A stretch of DNA of 64,000 bases. Source: Novosphingobium sediminicola (GTDB taxonomy: Bacteria > Pseudomonadota > Alphaproteobacteria > Sphingomonadales > Sphingomonadaceae). The stretch lies in the NCBI RefSeq assembly GCF_014196525.1, contig NZ_JACIDX010000002.1:248001-312000 (forward strand), in the 5' to 3' direction. Under the pieces are notes generated by a model that worked only from the letters and a program-made list of their open reading frames with translations, made no database searches and had not been told where the DNA came from. Below, piece after piece: positions 17,456 through 26,668 of the stretch; positions within the stretch are counted from its first letter, which is position 1, and every line of letters begins with the position of its first letter. The translations under genes were made by a program, and so were the position numbers.

Positions 17456-20224
17456 ATGCGTTCGGTTCATCTTTTCCTGCGTCCTTCTCACACCGTCATC
17501 GCGGCGGCACTTGGCCTGGCCATGATGCCCGCCATGGCCCGCGCCCATGAAACCGCCCCGGCCGCCGAAGAGGCCGCCGCCCAGAGCGACGAGGCCTCCA
17601 CCATCGTCGTGCGCGGCTTTGGCCAATCGATCAAGAATGCCATCGACCTGAAACGCCGCGCCTCCGTCTCGCTCGATTCCATTCTGGCCAGCGACATCGC
17701 CTCCTTCCCCGACACCAATCTGGCCGAGGCGATCCAGCGCGTGCCGGGCGTGGCCATCACCCGCGATGCGGGCGGCGAAGGGCGGCAGGTGTCTTTGCGC
17801 GGCTTCACCCCCGATTACACGTTGGTGCGCGTGGCGGGCATGACCGCCATTTCCACCTCCGGCTCGATTGACGCACGCGGCGGCACGTCCAATTCGCGCT
17901 CCTTCGATTTCAACCTGTTCGCCTCGGAACTCTTCACCCGCATCGATGTGCGCAAATCGGCCGAGGCCAGCGTCGAGGAAGGCGGCATCGGCGGCACGAT
18001 CGACCTGCACACCGCCCGCCCGCTCGACTATGCCAAGCCGCGCTTTGCCCTTTCGGGTCAGGGCTTCTACAACAGCTTTTCCAAGGATGTCGCCCCGCGC
18101 ATCGCGGGTCTGGCCAGCTGGCGCAACGAAGAAGGCACGCTGGGCGCCCTCGTCTCGGTCGCCTATTCGCAGCGCAATGTGGTGGAAAAGGGCTTCTCCA
18201 CCGTGCGCTGGGCAACCGGGGGCTGGAACCTGAACAATGTCTCTCCTTCCGTCGATTCCTCGATCACCTCGCGGCTGAACGCCGGGGCCGCCTCGGCCAG
18301 CGCGCTCTATTTCCCGCGCTATCTGCGTTATGACCTCTATGCGATCCAGCAAAAGCGACTGGGCGTGACGGCGGCGTTCCAGTTCCACCCCAGCAGCGAT
18401 CTGCAATTCGACATCGACCTGCTCTATGGCCGCCTGCGCAACACACGCGATGAATATCACCTCGACAGCAATTCGTGGAACAGCAGCAGCGCGCTTTCCC
18501 GCACCACCGTTTCCGCGCTGGGCGTGACGGGCAATCAGATCACCAGCGGCACTTTCGGCAATGTCTGGGTCCGCTCGGACACGGGCCGCTATGAAGCGCG
18601 CAACGATTATTATCAGGGCGTGTTCAACGCCAAGGCGCGCATCACCGATCGCCTGACCGCCGATGCGCTGATCGGCTATCAGATGGCGCAATATGACAAT
18701 CAGCGCACCGAGCTTTACTACACGCGCGGCGATTCCAGCCACACCACCAGCGGATCGACCGTCGGCTTTGATTTCAGCCAGAACCCGAACCTGCCGGTGA
18801 TGACCTATGGCTTCGACATCACCAGCCCGAACAGCTATATTTTCAACCTGCTGCGTTTGCAGAACCAGCATGTGATGCACAACAATATCGAAGCCAAGCT
18901 GAACCTGCATTACGATGTAAACAGCCAGATCAAGCTGCATTTCGGCGGCATCTACACGCGCCAGATGCTCAACCAGCGCTATTACACGCTGGATGTGACC
19001 AGCAATGTGGTCAATTCCTCGCCCGCCACGGCGCTGACCACCATGCCCTATAATTTCGGCGAAGGGCTGGGCGTGTCGGGCCTGCCCACCACCTGGGCCG
19101 CGCCGAACCTGAACACCGTGCGCGCCAGCATGAATGCCGATTCCTATGCTCTGGCAATGGATCAGGCCAGCACGGCCCGCATCATCGAACAGGTGTCGGG
19201 CGGCTATGTTCAGGGCGATTATCGCGGCAGCCTGCTGGGCCATGATCTGCGCGGCAATCTGGGCCTGCGCGTGATGCATACGGCCATAACCTCGCAAGGC
19301 TATATCGGCGGCCTCTGGCTTTCTCAGGGCAGCGGCTACACCGATTTCCTCCCCTCGCTCAACGCGGTCTGGGGTCTGAGCGACAAGTTCCAGCTCCGTC
19401 TTGCCGCCGACCGCAACCTGTCGCGGCCCACGCTGGGCAATCTGATGATTTCCGGCTCGGTCGATGCCAACAATCGGATTATCCGTCAGGGCAATCCCAA
19501 CCTCAAACCCTTCCGTGCGGATTCGCTCTCGCTGTCGGCTGAATATTACCTCTCGCCGCGCACGCTGCTGGCCGTCACGCCGTTCTTCAAACATATCGAG
19601 AGCCTGATCATCAGCAGCTATGACTATCCCACCTATGCCTCGACCGGCCTGCCGCTGACCCTGCTCAACGTGGCCACCACCAGCAATTCGGCCAGCGACG
19701 TCTTCACCCGCCAGTGGTATTCGAACGGGCAACAGGCCAATGTGAAGGGCGTCGAGCTGACCGCCAATGTCGGCTTCGACTTCCTGCCCGGATTGCTGAA
19801 GAACACCGGCCTGCTGGCCAATTACACCTATGCCGACGGCACGGCCACCTATACCAACGCCACGACGGGCAAGGCTTTCGTGGCCACTTTGCCGCAATTG
19901 ACGCGCCATTCGGCCAATGCGACCCTGTATTACACCGATGCGAAATTCGACGCCCGCGTATCGCTGTCCTATCATGGCCGCTATCTGACCGACCTGCCCG
20001 CGGCCAATGCCAATGATTTGGCCGGATACAATCCGCGCACCCAGATCGACGCATCGCTGCGCTATAATATCACACCCAATGCGGCGATCACGCTGGATGC
20101 TGTCAACCTCAACAATGCGGCTGATTCTCAATATGTCGGCAATGTCGCCGACAATTCGAACCGCGTTTACACCTATCTGAAGAGCGGTCGCTCGCTGATG
20201 GTGGGCGCGCGCATCACCATGTGA
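17456..20224 (+). CDS. TonB-dependent receptor, Caulobacter type, no STN domain
   Basis: Outer-membrane receptor of 922 residues. The ATG at 17456, with AAGGGG about eight bases upstream, begins a long signal peptide ending in AMARA; the frame is open back to 17348 but that stretch is not signal-like. The plug follows the Caulobacter/Xanthomonas subfamily pattern: IKNAIDLKRRASVSLDSIL, DIASFPDTNLAEAIQRVPGV and SLRGFTPDYTLVRV. The barrel ends in MVGARITM rather than in an aromatic residue, unusual for outer-membrane proteins but seen in this subfamily. Members often import plant- or algae-derived oligosaccharides; the ligand here cannot be inferred. A terminator-like hairpin follows at 20237. 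Confidence 0.93.
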   Translation: MRSVHLFLRPSHTVIAAALGLAMMPAMARAHETAPAAEEAAAQSDEASTIVVRGFGQSIKNAIDLKRRASVSLDSILASDIASFPDTNLAEAIQRVPGVAITRDAGGEGRQVSLRGFTPDYTLVRVAGMTAISTSGSIDARGGTSNSRSFDFNLFASELFTRIDVRKSAEASVEEGGIGGTIDLHTARPLDYAKPRFALSGQGFYNSFSKDVAPRIAGLASWRNEEGTLGALVSVAYSQRNVVEKGFSTVRWATGGWNLNNVSPSVDSSITSRLNAGAASASALYFPRYLRYDLYAIQQKRLGVTAAFQFHPSSDLQFDIDLLYGRLRNTRDEYHLDSNSWNSSSALSRTTVSALGVTGNQITSGTFGNVWVRSDTGRYEARNDYYQGVFNAKARITDRLTADALIGYQMAQYDNQRTELYYTRGDSSHTTSGSTVGFDFSQNPNLPVMTYGFDITSPNSYIFNLLRLQNQHVMHNNIEAKLNLHYDVNSQIKLHFGGIYTRQMLNQRYYTLDVTSNVVNSSPATALTTMPYNFGEGLGVSGLPTTWAAPNLNTVRASMNADSYALAMDQASTARIIEQVSGGYVQGDYRGSLLGHDLRGNLGLRVMHTAITSQGYIGGLWLSQGSGYTDFLPSLNAVWGLSDKFQLRLAADRNLSRPTLGNLMISGSVDANNRIIRQGNPNLKPFRADSLSLSAEYYLSPRTLLAVTPFFKHIESLIISSYDYPTYASTGLPLTLLNVATTSNSASDVFTRQWYSNGQQANVKGVELTANVGFDFLPGLLKNTGLLANYTYADGTATYTNATTGKAFVATLPQLTRHSANATLYYTDAKFDARVSLSYHGRYLTDLPAANANDLAGYNPRTQIDASLRYNITPNAAITLDAVNLNNAADSQYVGNVADNSNRVYTYLKSGRSLMVGARITM

Positions 20225-20236
20225 TGCCGTGACGGC

Positions 20237-20261
20237 GGGGCCGGAATAATCCGGCCCCATT
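20237..20261 (+). terminator. Hairpin terminator after the receptor gene
   Basis: GGGGCCGGA (20237-20245) and TCCGGCCCC (20250-20258) form a perfect nine-pair stem with a four-base loop, followed by ATTT. It lies 13 bases after the receptor stop and separates this gene from the sigma factor gene at 20346. Confidence 0.75.
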
Positions 20262-20345
20262 TCGCACGAGCGTTTCATATGTTTGAAACACCCCCCCGAT
20301 AGCGCGCCGAAACAAACAAGGCTGCGGTCGGAAACAAGGGTCGAT

Positions 20346-20894
20346 ATGGCAAGCGGCGCAAATGGATATGGAGCAGGTGATCGCTCAAGCGCGCTGCTGG
20401 GGCATATCAACCATGCGATGGCGCGGGTGCGCCGCTATGTCCATGCCCATATCGCCAATCGCGCCGATGCAGAGGATATTGTGCAGGAAAGTCTGGCCCG
20501 AACGCTTCGCCGCGCCGGCGAAACCGGCCTTGGCGAACAAGGCATCGCCCGCCCCGATCACTACGCGATCAGCATAGCGCGCAATCTGATGGCCGATCAC
20601 GCCCGCCATGCCGCCATGGCCGATGAATGCGCGATCGACGACGCGCTGGCCTGCGCCGCGCCGCTGCCCGATCAACATGTGCAGCACCGCCAGAGGCTGG
20701 CCCTGTTCACCGCCACGCTGGAGGCCATGCCCCCGCTGCGCCGCGAAGTGTTCCGCCGCCGCCGTCTGGAAGGCCAGAGCCGCGAGGAAATAGCCGAAGC
20801 GCTGGGCCTGCAACCCGAAGCGGTGAAAAAGCATATCAGCCGCGCCATGGCCCAACTGGCCCGCGCCCTTGATGAAGCCGAGGCGGCGCAATGA
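20346..20894 (+). CDS. ECF RNA polymerase sigma factor, FecI type (set 3)
   Basis: Sigma factor of 182 residues when started at the ATG at 20346, which has AAGGG six bases upstream; a TTG at 20283 in the same frame would add 21 residues. Region 2: ANRADAEDIVQESLARTLRR and SIARNLMADHARHAA; region 4: MPPLRREVFRRRRLEGQSREEIAEALGLQPEAVKKHI. The stop overlaps the following FecR start (ATGA at 20891-20894), so the pair is translationally coupled. Expected to control the receptor at 21827 and possibly the one at 17456. Confidence 0.94.
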   Translation: MASGANGYGAGDRSSALLGHINHAMARVRRYVHAHIANRADAEDIVQESLARTLRRAGETGLGEQGIARPDHYAISIARNLMADHARHAAMADECAIDDALACAAPLPDQHVQHRQRLALFTATLEAMPPLRREVFRRRRLEGQSREEIAEALGLQPEAVKKHISRAMAQLARALDEAEAAQ

Positions 20895-21826
20895 GCCGGG
20901 CCGATCTCTACGAACAGGCCGCCGACTGGTTGGAGGACGCCGGGGAATGGGACAATGCCCGCCGCGCCGCCTTCCTCGACTGGCTGGCCCGCGACCCGGC
21001 GCATGTGCGGGCCGCCCGCGCCGTGGCTCGCGTGATGGACGATCCGGCGGTGACGCAGGCATTGCAGACCCTGCCCGCCTTTCCCGCCAATGATACTGAG
21101 GCCCCTGCCGCGCCCGCGCGTCATGGCTGGCTGGCGCTGGCCGCCTCGCTGATGCTGGCGATTGGCCTTGGCGCATGGCATTTCGCCCCGCCCGCCGAGC
21201 AGGCGCAGCATTTCGCCACCGGCCTCAATGAGGACAGCGCCTCGCGCCTTGCCGATGGCTCGGTGGTGCATCTCGATCCGGCCACCATGCTCGACGTGCG
21301 TATGTCGCCCGCTGCGCGCCGCCTGCATCTGGCGGGCGGGCGGGCGCTGTTCGAGGTCGCCCATGCGCCGGAACGCCCCTTTACCGTTGAGAGCGGCCCG
21401 ATGGCCGTCACCGCCATCGGCACGGTCTTTTCGGTCGATAACAGCCCGGCGGGCCAAGGCCTGCGCGTCGAACAGGGCCGCGTAAGAGTGGTGATCGAGG
21501 GGCTGGATCAACCCCTGCTGATCGGCGCGGGCCAAGGGCTGATGCTGGACAAGGCGGACAGGCTGCACCGCTTTACCTTCCGCCCCGATCCGGCGCAGGC
21601 CGCCGATCCGCAATGGCTGGTGGTCGATAATGAGCGGCTCGACGCGCTGGTTGCCCGTTTGCAGCGCCATTCCGCCGCACCGCTGGCTTTCTCTCCGCAA
21701 CTGACGGGTCAATTGATCAGCGGGCGTTACAAGAGCCATGACGCGCTTGCCAGCCTGCGCCTGATCGCGCTGGCGCATGGCTGGCATGTTCGGCCCGATG
21801 GCGCGGGCTGGCGCATGGCGCCCTGA
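20891..21826 (+). CDS. FecR family anti-sigma regulator (set 3)
   Basis: Transducer of 311 residues: N-terminal domain (about 5-50, LYEQAADWLEDAGEWDNA; FLDWLARDPAHVRAARAV), one transmembrane segment (about 77-95, HGWLALAASLMLAIGLGAW), periplasmic FecR domain (SRLADGSVVHLDPATML; FEVAHAPERPFTV; VTAIGTVFSVD) and a C-terminal domain (about 240-305) predicted to contact the STN domain of the receptor. Its stop codon touches the start of the receptor gene (TGA then ATG), so all three genes of this set form one operon without gaps. Confidence 0.95.
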   Translation: MSRADLYEQAADWLEDAGEWDNARRAAFLDWLARDPAHVRAARAVARVMDDPAVTQALQTLPAFPANDTEAPAAPARHGWLALAASLMLAIGLGAWHFAPPAEQAQHFATGLNEDSASRLADGSVVHLDPATMLDVRMSPAARRLHLAGGRALFEVAHAPERPFTVESGPMAVTAIGTVFSVDNSPAGQGLRVEQGRVRVVIEGLDQPLLIGAGQGLMLDKADRLHRFTFRPDPAQAADPQWLVVDNERLDALVARLQRHSAAPLAFSPQLTGQLISGRYKSHDALASLRLIALAHGWHVRPDGAGWRMAP

Positions 21827-24403
21827 ATGCTTGCGCTGCTGGCAAGTATGGCGGCCGGTAGCGCCGCCGTCAGCGATCCCGTGCTGCAACGCGCCGTGCC
21901 CGCAGGCGATGCGGCGCAGGTGCTGGTCGCAGCGGCCTCGGCGGGGGGCGTGGCCATTGCGCTGGACCCGCGCGACCTGGTTGGCCTGCGCCTGCCCGCG
22001 CTGCGCGGGGGTCAGGATTTGCGGCGAGCGCTGGCGCGGATCTGTCCTCCCGCCGGGCTGGTCTGCCGGGTGGAGCCGATGGGCGTGGTGGTCCGCCGCC
22101 GTCCCGCAGCGCCCCGCCCTGCTCCCCAGCCCGCTCCGGCCATCAACGATGACAGCCCGATCCTCGTCACCGGACGCCACGGCGCGGGGGTGATGCTGGA
22201 AAGCGAGCGCTCCTTCTCGCTCTCGCGTATCTCGGCCCAGGAATTGCGCCGCCGCCCGCCGCTGACCATGGCCGAAATGCTGGTATCGATCCCCGGCCTG
22301 TGGATTGACACCAGCGCGGGCACCAGCGCCAATATCGCCCGGCTGCGCGGCATTCCGATGGATGGCTATACCGCCATGGCCGTCGAGGAAGACGGCCTGC
22401 CGATCCAGCATACCAGCCTGCCATGGACCGACATCGACCAGTTCATGCGGCCCGACATCATGCTGGAAAGCGTCGATTATGTGCGCGGCGGGCCATCGGG
22501 CGTGCTGGCCTCCAATGCGCCGGGGGGCATTCTCGACCTGCATCTGCGCCGCCCGCCCGATCATGCCGGGGGGCAAATGCGGATCACGGGGACCACCTAT
22601 GGCCTTGCCCGCCTCGATGGCTGGATCGGCGGACCTTTGGGGGATTGGCAGGCCATCGCGGGGGGCTATATCGCGCGCGATCCCACCTTGCGCCATATCA
22701 CCCAGACGCTGGGCGGAGGGCAGATCCGCCTGCGCGCCGAGCATGATTTGCCCGATGGCCGCCTGACCATCACCGCGCGTTATCAGGATGACGCCAGCCT
22801 CAACACCTCCTCCTATCCGATGGTTCTGAACAATGGGCAATGGAGCGCTCTGCCGGGGTTCGACCCCAGGCGCGGATCGTGGTTCGGGCCGGATTTCAAC
22901 AATGTGCGCTTTATCACCGCCGGTGGCCCGGTGACGCGCGCGGTGGGGCGCAACAATCGCAACCGCGTTTTTGATCTGTCGGGCGCGCTGGTGTCGAGCG
23001 GGTGGACCGCGCGCCTGCGCCTGCGCCGTTCGGACACCCAGCGCAATGCCATCCTGTCGAGCGGGGCGCCGATGAGTGCTGCCGATTTCCTTGCCGATCA
23101 GGACAGCCATTATGCCCTGCGCCGCAGCGATGGCGCTGCGCTGGCCTCTTCTGCTCTGGTCGAGGTGGTCCAGCCCGCCAGCGCCACGGTCCAGCTTGAC
23201 GAGATGATCGTCCAGATCGAGCGCGCCGAAAGACTGGGCGCGCATAATCTGGCGGGCGGGCTTTATGCGCTGGTCAATCGCTGGCGCTATCAGCGGATCG
23301 TGGCGCGCGCGCTGGTCGAAGCGCGCTCGCAGGGCTTGCTGGTCGATGCGCTGGATACGCTGGGCGGCCCGGCTCTCACCGACGGCGGCTATCTCTCGCG
23401 CGCATCGACATGGGAACAGACGATGGGGCGCACCGCCAGCCTCGCCGCCTATGCCAGTGACGAATGGCAGATCGCGCCGCGATGGCGGCTGGATGCCGGG
23501 GTCCGGCATGAATGGGAGGTGCTGCGCGGGATTGTCGGCATCGCGCGCACGGCTGACCTGTCCACCCCCGCAACCATCGCCAATCGCGCCGCGCAGGTCG
23601 ATAGCGGACAAAGCGCCGCCTATTCCAGCGATTTTGCTGCCACCAATGCCACCATCGCCCTGCATTGGCAGGCCCGGCCCGAAACGCTGGGCATCTTCGC
23701 GCGGGCCAGCATCGGCCATGTCCTGCCCTCGGTGGGCGCCTATCGCACCAGCGCGGCGCCCAGCACCGCCCATAGGCTCGATGTGGTCGAGGCCGAGGCG
23801 GGGCTGGTGCTGACGCAGGGGCGGGTCCGGCTGGGGCTGACCGGATTTGCCAACCGTTTTCGCGGACTGGATATTTCGGCCAGCACCATCGAGCCCACAT
23901 CAGGCGCGATCACGCTGGTGCCGCGGCAGGCCTCATCGCACAATCTGGGCATCGAGGCGGAGGCGCAGCTGCCCCTGACCGAGTGGGCGCAGGCGCGGGG
24001 CGCAATGACATGGCAGCAATCGCGGCTCTCGGATTATCCGAACTATAATGGCCATGTGCCGCAACGCATTCCCGACATCATGCTGCATGGCGCGATCACC
24101 CTGTCCCCGCCGCGCGCGCCGTGGCATGTGGCGCTGGATATGACCGCAACGGGGCGGCGCTTTGCCGATGACGCCAACAGCCTGCGCCTGCCGCCCTATG
24201 TGGTGATGGGGGTGCAATTCGGATGGGATTTGGGCGCGCGAGGCCGGATCGAGGGCGAGATCAGCAATCTGACCGACGCCATTGCCGTGATGCAGGGAGA
24301 CGCCATCGCGGGCGACAGCGCATCGGGCGGGAGCGCCCCCTATGCCGTCGGCCGGGCACTGGCGGGCAGAGCCTTGCGCCTGTCCTATACGATGGGATGG
24401 TAG
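21827..24403 (+). CDS. STN-containing TonB-dependent receptor (set 3)
   Basis: Outer-membrane receptor of 858 residues. The signal peptide is short (MLALLASMAAGSAA) and directly followed by an STN-like domain (about 18-90: LQRAVPAGDAAQVLVAAAS; GGQDLRRALARICPPAGL). A proline-rich linker precedes the TonB box region SPILVTGRHG. Plug motifs: MAEMLVSIPGLWIDT, ARLRGIPMDGYTAM and VDYVRGGPSGVLA with NAPGGILDLHL. The barrel ends in LRLSYTMGW. Start is the ATG abutting the fecR stop. The sigma/FecR/STN-receptor operon is a complete surface-signalling cassette; the ligand, probably an iron chelate or a carbohydrate, is unknown. The pattern VRGGPSG.LASNAPGG is typical of siderophore-type receptors. Confidence 0.93.
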   Translation: MLALLASMAAGSAAVSDPVLQRAVPAGDAAQVLVAAASAGGVAIALDPRDLVGLRLPALRGGQDLRRALARICPPAGLVCRVEPMGVVVRRRPAAPRPAPQPAPAINDDSPILVTGRHGAGVMLESERSFSLSRISAQELRRRPPLTMAEMLVSIPGLWIDTSAGTSANIARLRGIPMDGYTAMAVEEDGLPIQHTSLPWTDIDQFMRPDIMLESVDYVRGGPSGVLASNAPGGILDLHLRRPPDHAGGQMRITGTTYGLARLDGWIGGPLGDWQAIAGGYIARDPTLRHITQTLGGGQIRLRAEHDLPDGRLTITARYQDDASLNTSSYPMVLNNGQWSALPGFDPRRGSWFGPDFNNVRFITAGGPVTRAVGRNNRNRVFDLSGALVSSGWTARLRLRRSDTQRNAILSSGAPMSAADFLADQDSHYALRRSDGAALASSALVEVVQPASATVQLDEMIVQIERAERLGAHNLAGGLYALVNRWRYQRIVARALVEARSQGLLVDALDTLGGPALTDGGYLSRASTWEQTMGRTASLAAYASDEWQIAPRWRLDAGVRHEWEVLRGIVGIARTADLSTPATIANRAAQVDSGQSAAYSSDFAATNATIALHWQARPETLGIFARASIGHVLPSVGAYRTSAAPSTAHRLDVVEAEAGLVLTQGRVRLGLTGFANRFRGLDISASTIEPTSGAITLVPRQASSHNLGIEAEAQLPLTEWAQARGAMTWQQSRLSDYPNYNGHVPQRIPDIMLHGAITLSPPRAPWHVALDMTATGRRFADDANSLRLPPYVVMGVQFGWDLGARGRIEGEISNLTDAIAVMQGDAIAGDSASGGSAPYAVGRALAGRALRLSYTMGW

Positions 24404-24459
24404 CGACAGTTCATGCATAGGACTGCAATTGCTGCAACGCAACATTTGAGGGCCTGACA

Positions 24460-24495
24460 AAAGGCATATTCCATCCTATATAGGAACTTGCCTTT
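24460..24495. promoter_or_regulatory. AT-rich dyad upstream of the MFS gene
   Basis: AAAGGCA (24460-24466) and TGCCTTT (24489-24495) form inverted arms, with TTCC/GGAA (24469-24472, 24483-24486) continuing the symmetry; inside lies the perfect 12-base palindrome TCCTATATAGGA (24474-24485). It falls between the receptor stop and the MFS start. It could be an operator for the MFS gene or a weak terminator; there is no T-run. Confidence 0.4.
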
Positions 24496-24557
24496 GCCGC
24501 ATTGCACTACATTGTATCGCATTGCGGCCTGCCCCCGAATGACGAAAGGCCCCACCC

Positions 24558-25775
24558 ATGAGCGCCCCCGCGCTGGACCCTGCAACGATTGCTTTTACGC
24601 CCGCAGATGATGCCGCCCGTTCCTCGCCCGTTGCCCTGGTGCATCTGGCGCTGGCGATGGGCGGGTTTGCCATCGGCACCACCGAATTCGCCACGATGAG
24701 CCTGCTGCCCTATATGGCCGACGGGCTGCATGTCGATGCGCCAACGGCGGGCCATGTGATCAGCGCCTATGCGCTGGGCGTGGTGGTAGGGGCGCCGATG
24801 CTGGCGGTGCTGGGGGCCAATCTGGCGCGGCGGACCTTGCTGATCCTGCTGATGGCGATGTTCGGCCTGTGCAACGCGCTTTCGGCGCTGGCGCCCGATT
24901 ATCACTGGATGCTGCTGTTCCGCTTTCTCTCCGGCCTGCCGCATGGGGCCTATTTCGGCGTGGCGGCCTTGATGGCGGCCAGCCTTGTGCCGCCCGAAAA
25001 GCGCACGCAGGCAGTCGGCTATGTCATGCTCGGCCTGACGGTGGCGACGATCATCGGCGTGCCCACGGCCAGCGTACTGGGCCAATCGGTCAACTGGCGC
25101 TGGGGCTTTGGCGTGGTGGCGGTGCTGGCGCTGCTCTGCGCCGCGATGGTGGCGCGCTTTGCCCCGCATGACCGGCCCACGGCCGGGGCCAGCCCGATGC
25201 GCGAACTGGGCGCGCTGGGCCAGGGTCAGGTGTGGCTGACGCTGGCCATTGGCGCGATCGGCTTTGGCGGCATGTTCTGCGTCTATACCTATATCGCCTC
25301 GACGCTGATCGAGGTGACCCATGCTTCCAAGGCGGCGATCCCGCTGATTTTCGCGATCTTTGGCGTGGGCATGACGCTGGGCAACATCATCGCCCCGCGC
25401 TTTGCCGACCGTGCCCTGATGCCCACCGCCGGAGGTCTGCTGGTGTGGAGCGCAGTGTGGTTGGCGATCTATCCCTTTGCCGTGGGACATGTCTGGGCGG
25501 TGGCGGTGGTGGTCTTTGCCATCGGCATCGGCGGCGCGCTCGGTTCGGTGCTGCAAACGCGCCTGATGGATGTGGCGGGCGAGGCGCAGACGTTGGCCGC
25601 CGCGCTCAACCATTCGGCCTTCAACATCGCCAATGCGCTGGGTCCGTGGATGGGCGGCATGGCGATTACGGCAGGCTATGGCTGGGCCTCGACCGGCTTT
25701 GTCGGGGCCGGTCTGGCGCTGGCCGGGCTGGGCATCTGGGCCGTGGCGGCGCGGGTGGCGCGCCGTCTGGGCTAG
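24558..25775 (+). CDS. MFS exporter, DHA1 family (AraJ/NepI/YdhP-like)
   Basis: Inner-membrane proton-driven transporter of 405 residues with about twelve hydrophobic segments. Family features: FAIGTTEFATMSLLPYMADGLHV in the first helix region, the AYALGVVVGAPMLAVLGANLARR motif A-like loop and RFLSGLPHGAYFGVAAL. This is the drug/sugar/nucleoside efflux group that includes AraJ, NepI and YdhP. The substrate is unknown. Its stop codon overlaps that of the convergent mmsB gene by four bases, leaving no room for a terminator. Confidence 0.9.
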   Translation: MSAPALDPATIAFTPADDAARSSPVALVHLALAMGGFAIGTTEFATMSLLPYMADGLHVDAPTAGHVISAYALGVVVGAPMLAVLGANLARRTLLILLMAMFGLCNALSALAPDYHWMLLFRFLSGLPHGAYFGVAALMAASLVPPEKRTQAVGYVMLGLTVATIIGVPTASVLGQSVNWRWGFGVVAVLALLCAAMVARFAPHDRPTAGASPMRELGALGQGQVWLTLAIGAIGFGGMFCVYTYIASTLIEVTHASKAAIPLIFAIFGVGMTLGNIIAPRFADRALMPTAGGLLVWSAVWLAIYPFAVGHVWAVAVVVFAIGIGGALGSVLQTRLMDVAGEAQTLAAALNHSAFNIANALGPWMGGMAITAGYGWASTGFVGAGLALAGLGIWAVAARVARRLG

Positions 25776-26641
25776 AGCGTTTTGATGATGGCGGAGAAAT
25801 CGACCCCGCCATTACCCGCCGCGTCAAAGGCTTCGTAAAGCTCCTGCGCGCGGTGGCCCATCGGCACGGGCGCGCCGGCATCCTGCGCGGCCGCCATGGC
25901 CAGTTTCAGATCCTTGAGCATCAGCGCGGTGGCAAAGCCGCCCTGATAATCGTTGTCCGCAGGCGTTACCGGCCCCACCCCCGGCACCGGGCAATAGGAG
26001 GTCATCGACCAGCACTGACCCGAGGCTTTCGAGGAAATGTCATAGAAGGTCTGGAGATCCAGCCCCAGCCTTTCGGCCAATTTGAACGTCTCGCACGTGG
26101 CCACCATCGAGGCGCCGAGCAGCATATTGTTGCAAATCTTGGCCGCCTGCCCCGCGCCGCTCTCGCCAGCGTGGATCACGGCCTTGCCCATGGCGGCGAG
26201 GATCGGCTGAGCAGCGGCGAAATCCTGCTCCGTGCCGCCCACCATAAAGGTCAACGTGCCGCCATTGGCCGCCGCGATCCCGCCCGACACCGGCGCATCG
26301 AGCATGCGATAGCCGCCCGCCTGCGCCCCGGCGGCCACCTCGCGCGCGCTGGCCACATCGATGGTCGAACAATCGAGCAGCAGCGCGCCCGCCGGCGCAT
26401 GGCCGATCACATCGGCGGCATAGACCGACCGGACAATCGCGCCATTGGGCAGCATCGAAACAACCGCATCCGCATCCCCCACCGCATCGCGCACGTTGGT
26501 GAAGGTGGCGCAGCCATTGGCGACCGCCCGATCCAGCGCGGCTTGCGCCAGATCGAAGGCGTGGACCTGATGGCCCGCCTTCACCAGATTGGCCGCCATG
26601 CCGCCGCCCATATTGCCCAAGCCGATGAAAGCGATTTTCAT
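25772..26641 (-). CDS. mmsB: 3-hydroxyisobutyrate dehydrogenase
   Basis: Oxidises 3-hydroxyisobutyrate to methylmalonate semialdehyde with NAD in valine catabolism. 289 residues, the usual length. N-terminal Rossmann motif IGLGNMGGGMAANLVKAGH; substrate loop LDAPVSGGIAAANGGTLTFMVGG; catalytic lysine in SGAGQAAKICNNML. AAGGAGAG precedes the ATG. It is the last gene of a minus-strand operon with enoyl-CoA hydratase, 3-hydroxyisobutyryl-CoA hydrolase, acyl-CoA dehydrogenase and mmsA, which together cover isobutyryl-CoA to propionyl-CoA. Confidence 0.96.
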   Translation of the reverse strand: MKIAFIGLGNMGGGMAANLVKAGHQVHAFDLAQAALDRAVANGCATFTNVRDAVGDADAVVSMLPNGAIVRSVYAADVIGHAPAGALLLDCSTIDVASAREVAAGAQAGGYRMLDAPVSGGIAAANGGTLTFMVGGTEQDFAAAQPILAAMGKAVIHAGESGAGQAAKICNNMLLGASMVATCETFKLAERLGLDLQTFYDISSKASGQCWSMTSYCPVPGVGPVTPADNDYQGGFATALMLKDLKLAMAAAQDAGAPVPMGHRAQELYEAFDAAGNGGVDFSAIIKTL

Positions 26642-26668
26642 GATGACCTCTCCTTATTTATTATAGTT

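Noticed and set aside
17345-20410. A minus-strand open frame of 1021 codons opposite the receptor gene
   Set aside because: Its translation is rich in Arg, Gly, His and Ile with no domain, and it mirrors the codon bias of the true plus-strand receptor.
20672-23773. A minus-strand open frame of 1033 codons across fecR and the set 3 receptor
   Set aside because: It spans three genes that have strong family matches on the other strand and has no recognisable feature itself.
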